Source of the DNA: Stenocarpella maydis | Taxonomy: Eukaryota > Ascomycota > Sordariomycetes > Diaporthales > Diaporthaceae | Assembly (NCBI GenBank): GCA_002270565.1 | Contig: NQMI01000008.1 | Location: 686,807 to 750,806, forward strand | DNA: 64,000 nt | Direction: 5' to 3' | Part shown: positions 22,978 through 33,210 of the stretch, piece by piece | Position numbering within the stretch: the first letter of the stretch is position 1 | Layout of the letters: each line of letters begins with the position of its first letter | The notes under the pieces: generated by a model | What the model was told of the DNA's origin: nothing | What the model saw: only the letters and a program-made list of their open reading frames with translations | The model's database searches: none | Made by a program: the position numbers and the translations under genes

Positions 22978-25917
22978 ATGGACCACACTGCCATCCCCGC
23001 AGCGCCTCCCTCGATTTCTAGGCACGGCCGTCGCTCGCGCCCCCGCGCACCCGAAGGTCCGTCCGCAACGCCTGAGCTGTCTCGCATCTGCATTCCCGCC
23101 GTCGTGCATCTTGTTACTGACACAAATCTTATTACACCTCAGAAACCAACCACGCTAATCAACCCGCTATCCGAGCACACGGACGGGACGAATCTGTCGC
23201 GCCCGCCTCCCCCGAGGTCATCTCCTCCCTGATAACCAGTCTCTCCGTGATATCGAGGCCCGCCAACGCCCACTTTGACCTGCCGCTCGACCTCCTCCAA
23301 ACCCCCTCGTCCTCCAGTCCCAAGTCGCCCAACGACCAGCGGAACGGCTCCTTTGGTGTCACATACGGCGCATCCAACCAGCCCACCCTAGCAGAGTTGC
23401 GAGAAGAAGAAGCCGCTTACGACGACCTCGCCGCCGCTCCCCCCATCATCAAGACTGCGAAGCCTCCGAGCGGCTTCTCTCCCCTGACAGCGCCAAAATC
23501 GCCCGAGCGACGCGAGAGCGGCGGGCTGAGGAGCTTTCTCAGCGGGAGGTCCTCCTCGCGCCCTTCTTCGAGAGGCTCATGCGCATCAAAGGATGCTGAT
23601 GTCCGCAGCATCGGCAACCTTTCCGTCGAGCGCGGATTGTCTCCGGTCTCGTCCCCGGAAGTAAAGAGGCAGCGGTCATACGATAGCTGGGGCAAGAAGT
23701 CTGCAGCCCGGTCCCACCGCGGGTTGATGTACATGAGCTCCAAGGAGCGGCTCAGGGACAACGAGGACAGGAAGAGAGTAGCCCCAGGAACCGCGGCAGG
23801 CGCCGGTAGTGCGCTGGACGCGAGCGCCATGGCACGAACGACGGCCCCCCGAGTTGACCAATTCTTGGCGGGAACTTCTATTACAGAAGAGATTGCATGG
23901 AATGTCGATGATACACTATCGAGGCCCAGCCTTGGTACGGATGGGTCAGCTCGGTCAATACCCCTGAGAGACTCGAGCCTGTCCAAGACGGGTTCCAATG
24001 CGAAGCGATCCTCAACACGGAACAGCCGATCATCAAAACGCGACAGCGATCATGGTGCGATTCCCGAGGAGGATTACTTTGGCGCACCTGACAAGGGGAA
24101 GGGGAAGAGTGCAGAATTTTCGCGAGAGAGGAACAGCATTAGGAAAGACCACGACACGTCCAGAGAATCAAGATCCCGGAGGAGGGAGCCAGGGCCGGAA
24201 GGTTTCCTGGACCCTTCACGAGCCGCCACCGGGAAGGGAGGCCATCATACCGATCACTACTTTACAGACTCCGAGGTCAGGCTCGACGACGGGGCCCCGG
24301 CTCCTCATATTGCACAGGGGAAAAGGCGAGACCGGGCAGTCAGCAGTGATCGAGTCGGGCGGCGGCGATCCGGTCGCAGCACTCCAGAGCTTCGCGTGAA
24401 GCGGAGCAGCTCGAGGCTGAAGCGGCTGTCCGGGCCTTTGTCCCCGCGACCGGATGACAAGCTCAGCAGGGACTCAACGCACGAGTCAAGGGCTGTGTCC
24501 TATGAGCGGCCGCCCTCGGCTGATAGCATCGACGACTCGGTTGAGGCTTATTTGCGCTCGCCGCGTCTAAGCCAGAAGATCCGCCACCCACAGACCGGCC
24601 GCGTGATCAGCTTCAGCGAAGTTGGGGATTCCGAGGGGAGCGCGGTATTTTGCTGTGTCGGCATGGGACTCACGAGGTACATCACCGCGTTCTATGACGA
24701 GCTGGCAGTAACCCTGAAGCTGCGCCTGATCACACCCGACAGGCCTGGTGTGGGGGACAGCGAGGCGTATGCGGACGGCAACGCTACGCCTCTAGGATGG
24801 CCTGGTAAGTCACAACTGGACTTTTGCGTCTTCCACCCTTGAATATATGCCACAGGAGGGACGCCGTTGCAAACCGCTGACAACCGCAACAGACGATGTA
24901 TATGCAATCTGCCAGACTCTGCGCATCACCAAGTTCTCTATCCTTGCGCACTCCGCGGGTGCGATCTATGCGCTGGCGACAGCTCTTCGCATGCCCCAAC
25001 ACATTCGTGGCCGAATCCACCTGCTGGCGCCATGGATTCCTCCTTCGCAGATGTCCGTCTTCGGCGCATCGGCCCAAACGCCTTTACCGCCGACCAACGC
25101 CATACCCACGTCTCAAAGGATACTGCGCGCGCTGCCAACACCGATCCTCAAGGCAGCTAATTCCAGTTTTATGACCGCAACAAGCAGTAGCATAACTAGT
25201 AGTCTTCCAAGACAGAAGCGACCGAAACGAAAGCCCAGTGGCAAGGACACGTCGGCCTCGAGGGCCAGCGACCGTCCCATGCTCGACAAAGAGAACCAGA
25301 ACGGCGGGAAATTGTCGGGCGACCACACTGTGCTGGCCAGGGAGATGTTTGCCTCCGAGGAAATGGACCAGATCCGCCCTGAAGGAGCCAGCCCAACTGG
25401 GAACCTGTCTCCCATCGGAGTTGCACTAACGAATGACACGTACGGTGGCATAGGAGGCAGCAGTGGCAAAGCCCATCGCAACAGCAAACACGACGCTGTG
25501 ATTGCCGCTGCCGAATCAGCCATGGCAGTCAAAGAGAGGCAAGAGACTTATGACGCGCGCCTCACACAAGCCATCTGGGAGCTCGCGACCACTAACGCCA
25601 ACCCTGCCGTGGACCTTCTGGTCTGCCTGGAGCGCCGACATACTATCGGCTTCAGGTATGTTGACATTACCAGACCGGTAGTGATTCACCACGGCAGCCG
25701 GGACACGCGCGTGCCTGTCGAGAACGTCAAGTGGCTCGGCAAGACGATGAAGCGGTGCGAGGTCCGAGTCCTCGAGGGCGAGGGCCACGGGCTCATGGCA
25801 TCTGCGGGGTGCATGGGTACCATCCTCATGGAGATCAGCAAAGAGTGGGAGGACTGGATGAGAGTCACCGGGGCAACAGCTCGCAAGGACGAGAAGAAAA
25901 AGGCCGTGGTGAGATAG
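22978..25917 (+). CDS. Large alpha/beta hydrolase with long disordered N-terminus, three exons
   Basis: Exons are 22978-23056, 23143-24804 and 24893-25917, giving 921 residues. Intron 1 (86 bases, donor GTCCGT) has a TACTGAC branch site and CAG end and is needed to link MDHTAIPAAPPSIS to ESVAPASPEVISSLI. Intron 2 (88 bases, GTAAGT) has GCTGAC. Residues about 30-500 are Ser/Arg/Pro-rich and probably disordered, with many RSS/SRS motifs likely to be phosphorylated. The hydrolase fold then starts (VFCCVGMGLTRYITAFYDEL, LRLITPDRPGVGDSE). The nucleophile is Ser601 in AHSAGAIYA, a degenerate GxSxG. The acid is probably Asp851 in HHGSRDTRVPVENV and the base His879 in LEGEGHGLMAS. A second low-complexity insert (about 660-760) interrupts the fold. 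The family is conserved in Pezizomycotina; its substrate is unknown. Confidence 0.85.
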
Positions 25918-28900
25918 GGTGTATGAACACGTTCCTGGTCTGTCACAACCAACTTGATTTCCCGTGCTCATGATGCAAAGCGCCAGCGAGCGGCGTTGAA
26001 TTGGGTCTGGATGGGTGGCTTTTCCTTTTGTCCGTTATATGATACCGATCTCAGCCTGCAGAGACATGCATTTCACCTTGGCCTTTACCTTTGCTGGGGC
26101 ACCTATGTATCATCATGTACATGGCGGTGTTACCATACATATCAAGCGTTTCAGGACGCAATATAGGTGGCGGGGAAACACTGGGGTACAGTATCCTAAT
26201 AATCATGAGCCGACGATGAGAGAGCGTATGCGGTGCCGCGCGACCTTCCATGTTTTGAGATTGTACCTGTGACGGACTCCACGATATTCCTATGGGTTAA
26301 GCCGCATAAAGACGTGCTGTAATCTCCTCGCTTGAACAAACGTGCGGTGCCCGTCGTACGGTACGTGATATCGTGACACATTTGAAAGTCATACCCTGGT
26401 TCCAGTTGAGCCTACAAGCGACAGCAGACAGGGCTGCATTCACATGGCACCCACAATGTTATTCGCGACCGATTTCGCGCTCTGGGATCGTAAAATATTG
26501 TGCGGCCCATTTCAAATCTAAGCCGTGGTACATGAACAGAAAAGCTTGACCATAACGTCGTGTCTCTACGTACATTTGTTTCATCTAAAAACTGGGTTCG
26601 TTCTTATCCGATCCGATGACTTTTATAAAAGAGTTGCAGGTGGCTCCTTCATAAAGTCTACTCAGGAAATCCTCAAAGGCCCAGAATTGCATAACATATA
26701 CAATGCTCATAGCAGTAGGCTTTCAATACGATTGTCCGTTACTAGAGGTGGGGGGGGGGGGGGCAACAGACAGCCTCGTGGCAGCCGCACAGACGAGGCT
26801 ACCTAGGTACCTTGTTGGGGCCAGCTCCCAGCCGCGTGTAACTAGAGCCGTCAGCAAAAGTGGCCTCTCCATCTAATAAATATGGTAAAAGCACGTTGAA
26901 GTGTTACTGTATAGCCACATATGTAAACAACTTGTCTTTCTGTAACACCTGGACGAGCATAGTCGGATATATAAGATGTACTTCATCATGACGGACCATA
27001 GGACTTATTCTCCCACCATTTATGATATATACATATAGTGGTTATTCATGGAGGCAGTTTTTTTGCCTTGATGAATTCATCTTTCAGGCCCTTTATGAGT
27101 GCTTATGTTCACAGCGTTGAACATCCTGAAAGCCATGGTGGTGCTCCAGTGTTGGCAGGCACTTTTGAGATGCTCATGTTTAGGAAGATGGTGCGGGCCC
27201 CAGAGGCATGGCCCGGTATTGTCTAGGGCATCCATCACCATGTTAAACACATCTGTCTCTAGGATCATGGAGTGAGACCAGGCGCTCTCAGGGTTGTTGT
27301 CGGGGTTTATATGCGTTGGTCTCCCGGCCCGGGGAAATCCCACGACCGTCAACGCAGCCTGGCTCCCTGCCGGCCAACACAAACAACCGTCATCATGGAG
27401 CGTACCGTAGCTACGGCGAGATGTCGTCTCTATGAAGCATCCACCCTCTTACTGGTGGAGTGTACCTGCCAGGCAAGAACGCCGCCAAACAAGCTGGCCG
27501 ATACTCTCGAGCCAACTAGGTAGTCGACATGATGGGTCGCAATGTGAGTCAGGACAGCAGCTCGAGCAGACACGCAGCCTTGAATAGCCTCTAGCTTGTT
27601 GTCGCGCGTGGACAGTTGCCAAACCGAGACCTTCGAAACCTCTGCCGGGTCAACCGTACCTTGAACGAGTTAATAGGCCTGTTTTAAGTATTTCATGCGC
27701 TGAAGTATTGTTAGTATGGAAGTTGCTGGACAAGGGGACTTGGTGGGGGTGTGTGGGTTAAAATGTAGTGTAATGGTACAAACGGAATAACGGTTGTGAC
27801 GCTGGGGGAGGTGTATACTTGTTCAATGCATTAAATATCAAGTGGGTCCTGGATACTATCCCGAGGACCCGGGCAGACCTCAGAGGTGCCCCCACTTGCT
27901 ACGACTTAGGGAGTCTGCCTCGGATATGCGAAGCCATACAGATGGAACACGGAACTATACTGACGAGATACACAGACACGACACGAAGCCTCTTCTGCAT
28001 GTGGCAACTGGATGATGCCGTGTCTCGCCCGGCCCCATCGGGGTTTTCCGTCCTCTCACGGCTCCCAGGGGAGGACCGGTACAAGATCAGCAGCGCTCTG
28101 CCAAGCACCTTGTTGGCTTTTCTGGCGCCGGCCTGTCCCAAATGCTGGGGACTGCTCAGAGCGCGAGTACCCGCAGAGAAAAAGAGCGGAGGGCTCGGAG
28201 GTACGCGCAGGGCCTGGGAGGAAATGAGAGTGCTCTTGTCCAGCTGTCGCGCCTTTTCACGGCCCAACATGTGCCAACGCGGCCTGTGTGGCCCAACCAA
28301 CGGGCCCAGCCTAGGCCGGGACCATATGCCCTCACCGCTGAAAAGGGGAGAGCCACAAGGCTGGCATCTGCTCATGGCTCGCGGGCTGGTCCTATCGGCC
28401 GGGAGCCCACAGGCATGGGGTTCAGGGGCTGGCGAGTGGTGTGCTCGAGAGCCAGGAGGGGTGGGACCAAAGCTGGCTTGTGCATTCTAGAAAGAAGTTG
28501 AGCATACGTAGTAGTGCTTCTCTCAGTGCTGGACCAGACGAGGTTCCTGGGATGGTGTATACATACTCCGTACATAGCAAGCTCGTGTAGGTAATCCCAG
28601 AGAGTGGCTGGTCGAGCTGTCCCGGAAAACCGGCTGCTGTCAGGGCGCCACGGCACCGTGTCGTATTTGTGCTGCATGATGTATACAGATACATGTAAGA
28701 ACCTTTTACCTGCACCAAGTTTTTACACGTATCTGTGTACGAGCATTTCTCGCCACTGCTCTTTGCTGATGAGAGCATCTGGGTACGTACCATGAGGTGC
28801 TCTGCTGCCTTCCTACATGGCCGGTTGCACAGTAGAATTGCTGCAGCCGCAGGGGCTAAGTGGCTCACCAGAGTCATCACGATGTGTCTTGTTATACACG

Positions 28901-29585
28901 AGGTGACCTCATGGATCAGACGGTTGTAGATCGTCTGCTTGGCCGCCTGGGGCTTGGAAGCCGGCCCCAGCTGCCTCGTCTGAGCCTCCATCGGCACGCG
29001 TCATATGGGTATAGGCTAGCATTACCCGGCTTTTATTTTATTTTTGGGTTTGTCTTGGAAAGCTAGTCCCGGCATCTCTTTTCCTGCGTAGCAAACATGA
29101 CGGCCGGGGAGCCATGCCACACTCGCACCAGCATCGTGGACCCGGAGGAACAGGGACTACTAGTATACCGGCGGGAATCCTGTCATGCTCAGCCCTACCA
29201 AGTCGTCGACACCGTTCAGTAGTGGCGTGAGTCACACAGCCCTGATGCGGTATCTACACTACCACACAGCAAGTAACCAGTGCAGCAAGGAGCGAGTTTG
29301 GAAAGGGGCAGGTGCCGCGGCCCCGGGACCCGCAGTTTGCAGAACCGTTGACGTTGAACAATAGGGTTCTCGTGTTTGTGGAGCCAGCCAGCCATCACGG
29401 GTGGGTACCTCCTAACCTCTGCTGCTATACACACACTTGGTGCGTCCATGTCACTCACTGCCGCCTTGGCAATTACGGGTACTCCCTTGGGCACGTTTAC
29501 CCCGGACTGCCCGGCCTGCATGCAGAGTGAGAGTACGTACAATGACGACGCGCGCACGAGCAGGCACCGCTGCACAGGTACTCGA
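25918..29585. other. 3.7-kb interval with no supported gene
   Basis: The largest open stretch (27819-28490, plus, 223 codons) has no recognisable motif and a matching antisense frame, so I leave it out. A G-run lies at 26750-26763, next to a TACCTAGGTA palindrome at 26800. Composition varies between AT-rich (26400-27100) and GC-rich (28000-28480). Nothing identifies an old transposon. Confidence 0.45.
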
Positions 29586-29586
29586 G

Positions 29587-29593
29587 TATAAAA
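29587..29593 (+). promoter_or_regulatory. TATA box of the Nis1-like gene
   Basis: TATAAAA, 108 bases before the ATG at 29701. Confidence 0.5.
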
Positions 29594-29700
29594 CATGGCC
29601 AGGTCCAACATGCATCCTGCCATCCCTCTCCCACCCAACAGCACCCAAGCCAAGCCCTCCAGACACTCGCGCAGCCTCGCCCCAACGCAAATCCGCCAAT

Positions 29701-30268
29701 ATGGTCTCCGTCAAGTCCCTCGCTGTCGCCGCCCTGGCCGCCGCCCCCACCGCCATGGCCTGGATCACCGGTATCACGGCCCCCGCCGCCGCCACCGCCG
29801 GCAGCAACATCACCGTGACGCTGCAGACGGCCATCTTCTCCCAGAACTGGGTCGACTTTGGTATCGTCTGGGGCCTCGAGAAGCCCCAGGCCGCCTCTGG
29901 CAACACGGTCGGGACCCAGGTTGGGTACACTCCCCTGACGTGAGTGCGCCCCCCCCCCCCCAACACACCACTGCGAACCACACAAGGGCGTCTGTTGCAC
30001 GTCGGGCATACGCTAACATGTCGCGCTCTGAACACAGCGGGAAGGAGGGCCTCGCGTACCCCTACACCTTCACCGAGGAAGTTTCCATCCCCGAGTCCTT
30101 CACAGGAGCCTACGTCCTCCGCGCTGCCGTCCCCCACCTCGTCGGCGTGAGTCAACCCCTGTTTTAGGACCCCCGCCCGGGCTGGCAAGGACGAGAGACT
30201 GACAAGTACTATAGGCTTCTGGACTGGTCGACTTCAACATTCTCAGCGCCAACATCACCATCTCCTAG
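29701..30268 (+). CDS. Small secreted protein, Nis1-like effector family, three exons
   Basis: Exons are 29701-29939, 30038-30146 and 30215-30268 (133 residues). The introns of 98 and 68 bases are GTGAGT..CAG and GTGAGT..TAG; the first contains a run of C. A signal peptide is clear (MVSVKSLAVAALAAAPTAMA). The mature part is a compact beta-rich-looking domain: ITAPAAATAGSNITVTLQTA, IFSQNWVDFGIVWGL, VGTQVGYTPLTGKEG, and AAVPHLVGASGLVDFNILSA rebuilt across intron 2. This order (NxTVTLQTAIxSQNWVDFG, then a late AAVPxLVGASG) is what I recall for the Nis1 family of fungal secreted proteins. Some members suppress plant pattern-triggered immunity by acting on BAK1-type receptor kinases. Unusually, I see no cysteine in the mature protein. 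Family placement is by recollection; the function here is inference. Confidence 0.7.
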
Positions 30269-30665
30269 GTGCCGCCTTGGAGGTGGTGTCGCAGACGCTC
30301 CTTGGACTCCGGAGTAGGCTGTGGCATATTGGGGCCAGCGGCAGGCGGTGGGACGTTTGAAGAAACGAGCATGTCATGTGTCTTGGACTCTTGTCCGCGT
30401 CCTGCTCGCGCCTGCCATGGACCGGGCATGGTATGGGGTCGATACATGACAGCACCGAACCGGTTTCTGGCGTTCGCACTGGTGGTCGCCGAAACCCGCC
30501 AGATAGTAGCTAGTCAACTAATTACTTCATTGCCGCACAGTCGTTTTGCGTCGGTGATGGTCGTCGTTTTCTTGTGAAGAGGTGATGAGTAGTCAAGACT
30601 TGGCATCATGCGGACAATGGTGCTGATGCCAGACTCTCCAGTGCCGCCAAGCCCTTCGCCCTTTG
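30269..30665. other. 3' flank of the Nis1-like gene
   Basis: No gene is supported. On the minus strand a GTGAGT follows the dioxygenase-like frame (TTCTCCC|GTGAGT, about 30670), so a last small exon of that broken gene might lie here, but I could not identify one. Confidence 0.4.
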
Positions 30666-31374
30666 TCACTCACGGGAGAAGAGAGAGGTCATGGTCTTCA
30701 TCGTGAGCTCGCTCCTGTACCACGACGGGAACTGGGCCGTCACCGGCACCACCCTGGGCTCGCCGGTCCGGTTCGGCATCCCGGCGTGCCAGAGGCGGAA
30801 GTCCCGTATGACCAGGGACCCCCCTGGCAGGCTCGGCTGGGCGGGCGGGCGCTCCGCCCTCCGCCGCCTCTGCAGGGCCGGGCGGATCTGGTACTCGGCC
30901 GGGCCCAGGACGCCCGCGTCGGTGTCGGCGTGCGTCCCCAGCCAGCCAGACCTCGGTGGAGCCGTTGTCCGGGGTGGCGTCGACGAGGCTGATGTTGACG
31001 CAGTAGCCAAAGGGCACCCTGGGGAAGTCAAAGTCCACGTCGATGTGCGGCGGCTGCCGGCCGCTGGCCCTGAGGGCCGTGTTTGCGCTGTAGAAGCGCA
31101 GCGCCGGGCCGGGGGCCAGCATGCACTGCATCGCCTCGGTGGCCCACGGGTTGGCGATGATGTCCTGGAACCTGTAGCCGTCCTCGAGGACGGGCTCCTG
31201 CTGGATGTTGCCCGTGGCCTGCCCGAGGTTGCGGTGCGTGCTGGGTGGGGACTCGCCCCCGGTACCCACCCCCGCCGTGGTCGGGGTTCCCTTCGGCCTT
31301 TCGGCTCGGCCATTACCGGTGCAGCCGGCTCGCGTCGTTGGTTGCCTACCATCACACCAGGCCGGGTTCCCCAA
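30666..31374 (-). pseudogene. Phytanoyl-CoA dioxygenase-like gene, 5' truncated and frameshifted
   Basis: Minus-strand coding similarity to the PhyH family of Fe(II)/2-oxoglutarate oxygenases is split between two frames. Upstream frame: GNIQQEPVLEDGYRF, IIANPWATEAMQCML, then the metal motif HIDVDF (HxD) and VDATPDNGSTEVWL. The next frame carries THADTDAG, GSLVIRDFRLWHAGMPN (second His) and RVVPVTAQFPSWYR. The break falls at a tandem GCCA-GCCA on the plus strand (about 30939-30948). Only one copy of the 4-base unit would be expected from the family string EVWLGTH. About 80-100 N-terminal residues usual for the family are not found upstream. Taken as seen, it cannot make a full enzyme. A sequencing or assembly error at the short tandem unit is the main alternative. 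Confidence 0.7.
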
Positions 31375-31806
31375 GATGACTGCAATGTCGCCGAGATACT
31401 GGGCTACACAGCGACACTGGTCCTAGATCACCTAGGTATCCCCGCTACTTGGGTATATTTCCCGTCGAGGCGTTCCCTTCAAGGCGCGCCCTCGTTGCCG
31501 TCCTGTCGTGCCATCTGCACAAGGTCAGCAGTAACAGAACCCTCTGTTGTGGATTCCTGTGTGACACCAGCGTGATTCCAACTGATGCGGAGTAGTCTGT
31601 GGTTCCCTCTTGTAACCCCACTCGCTTCGGAGTCCGGTTTGAAACAACCCCCCCCAACAGACCCAAGGGCGAACATTATTTGACCTAACCTCCGTCTCAT
31701 TCCCCATCTCCTTCCCATCCATCCTGGTACTCCCGGTTGATGTATCAAGAAGGATCCGTTGTCAACTGCCATAGACGAGTATCCAGCCCAGATACCCACC
31801 ACCGCC
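31375..31806. other. Divergent interval upstream of the dioxygenase relic and the cupin gene
   Basis: No coding block for the missing dioxygenase N-terminus was found. It contains a near-palindromic ACCTAGGTA at about 31431. Confidence 0.4.
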
Positions 31807-32608
31807 ATGGCATCCCCCTCTCCCGCCCGCCCCCCAACAGAGAACCAGCTCTCCTCTAACCCAGGTGTCCGTGTGCAGGTCACCACTCACAACGACGAGG
31901 GCAAGGCCGTTGTCAAGTCCACCACCCCCGTCAAGGTATGTGAGGCAGTGGACTGTCTATCGTGGTCTGAGACATAGACCGGGGCCCGAATCCCCATCCT
32001 CACCCGGCCAACTGACAAATCAAAGTGGGTTCGGTACGACCATGACAAGCTGGCCATGTCGGTGCTATACACCACCCAGTTCCCCCCCGACCTCAACGAC
32101 GAGGCCGACATCAAGCTCCACGAGTCCCGCGTGGCCAACGGCCCCGAGGCGACAGGGCTCGCCCTCAAGGGGGGCACTGTCTTGAGATATGTCGAGTTCG
32201 CACCGGGTTACACAGTACGTTTAGACCGTTCCCTCACAGCCCCCCCCCCTTCCCCAACCGAGGAGCAAATCCTAAAAACCCCATTTCAATAAACTGTCAG
32301 CCGTATTGTCCCTGACTTGGTCTGCTCTATGGTAGTGCATGATGCATCGCACACAGAGCCTGGACTACGGAATCGTGATGGAGGGCAGCGTGGTGGCGGT
32401 CTTGGATAGTGGCGAGGAGCACCCAATGAACAAGGGAGACATAATGGTGCAGCGAGCCACAATGCACGCATGGAGGAACCCGAGCGATACGGAGTGGGCG
32501 CGGATGCTGTTTTGTTTACATGATTGCAAGCCCTTATTCGTTGGCGAGGAGAGATTCAAGGAGGCGGGCGTTGGCGACTCCATCCCGCCATCTGGGAACG
32601 ATGACTAG
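31807..32608 (+). CDS. Small cupin-domain protein, three exons
   Basis: Exons are 31807-31935, 32026-32214 and 32336-32608 (196 residues). Introns are 90 bases (GTATGT, branch ACTGAC) and 121 bases (GTACGT..TAG). The conserved single-domain cupin is rebuilt across the second splice: LRYVEFAPGYT then CMMHRTQSLDYGIVMEG, with the usual cupin 1 His plus LDYG, and MNKGDIMVQRATMHAWRNPS supplying cupin 2 (G-D and the late His). Fungal proteins of this type often sit beside biosynthetic or degradative enzymes. Here the neighbour is the broken dioxygenase, divergently arranged, and that may hint at an old functional pair. The reaction is unknown. No signal peptide. Confidence 0.87.
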
Positions 32609-33210
32609 GCCGCTATAACGGCATCACACAACAGTGGAGAACAATAGAGACCGCGTATTGCACTCGCATGTAAAACTGGCTTGTTAGTTTTGCATGTTTG
32701 GGGGTCACGAGCGACTTTGATAATGGGGAAAAAAGCAATGACCAAAATTTCACGCAAATGGTATTTGACGAGATGCCTGTGCGCGCATCTGATCTTGCTG
32801 CAAGACCAACGCTGTCTCGGGTGTCGTCAGAATAAGTAATATGAAATTACCACCAAGAAATTAACAGCATGTCCACGGCATGCTGGGATGGCTCGCTCGA
32901 CTCTGTGTGCAATATCCATCTGTTTGGCTATGTCGTGCCCAGGTGTCAGCAGGTTGTAAATCTGCGAAGAGTTGTACAAAAGGTTGTGGCAGGTAAAATG
33001 GGCCGGCTCTTGAATGTGGTAAAAGAAAGAAGATAGAAGAAAATAACGAATGTCGTTCAAGGATTTGATCTCGTAGCGCCAGTCTTTCAGTCGTGACCAG
33101 GACCCGGGGTGTCGATAATGCCATTATCATCCCCGAAACTCATAAAGAACGCCTTGTACCAGGTATACTGCCCGTCAGGTGGCCCGTAGGCTTCCTCGCC
33201 TTGCACTCGC
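32609..33210. other. Convergent 3' flanks of the cupin and SH3 protein genes
   Basis: No gene; AT-richer than its flanks. Confidence 0.45.

Noticed and set aside
22477..23232. A 251-codon plus-strand open frame as a separate gene
   Set aside because: Its last part is exon 1 plus intron 1 of the alpha/beta hydrolase gene. The earlier part has no conserved look and fits a 5' leader.
27819..28490. A 223-codon plus-strand open frame
   Set aside because: There is no recognisable motif, it has an open antisense frame of similar length, and no splice-linked neighbours.
29437..29943. A longer N-terminus for the Nis1-like protein, extending upstream of 29701
   Set aside because: The signal peptide starts at the Met at 29701, and the TATA box at 29587 lies inside the upstream open frame.
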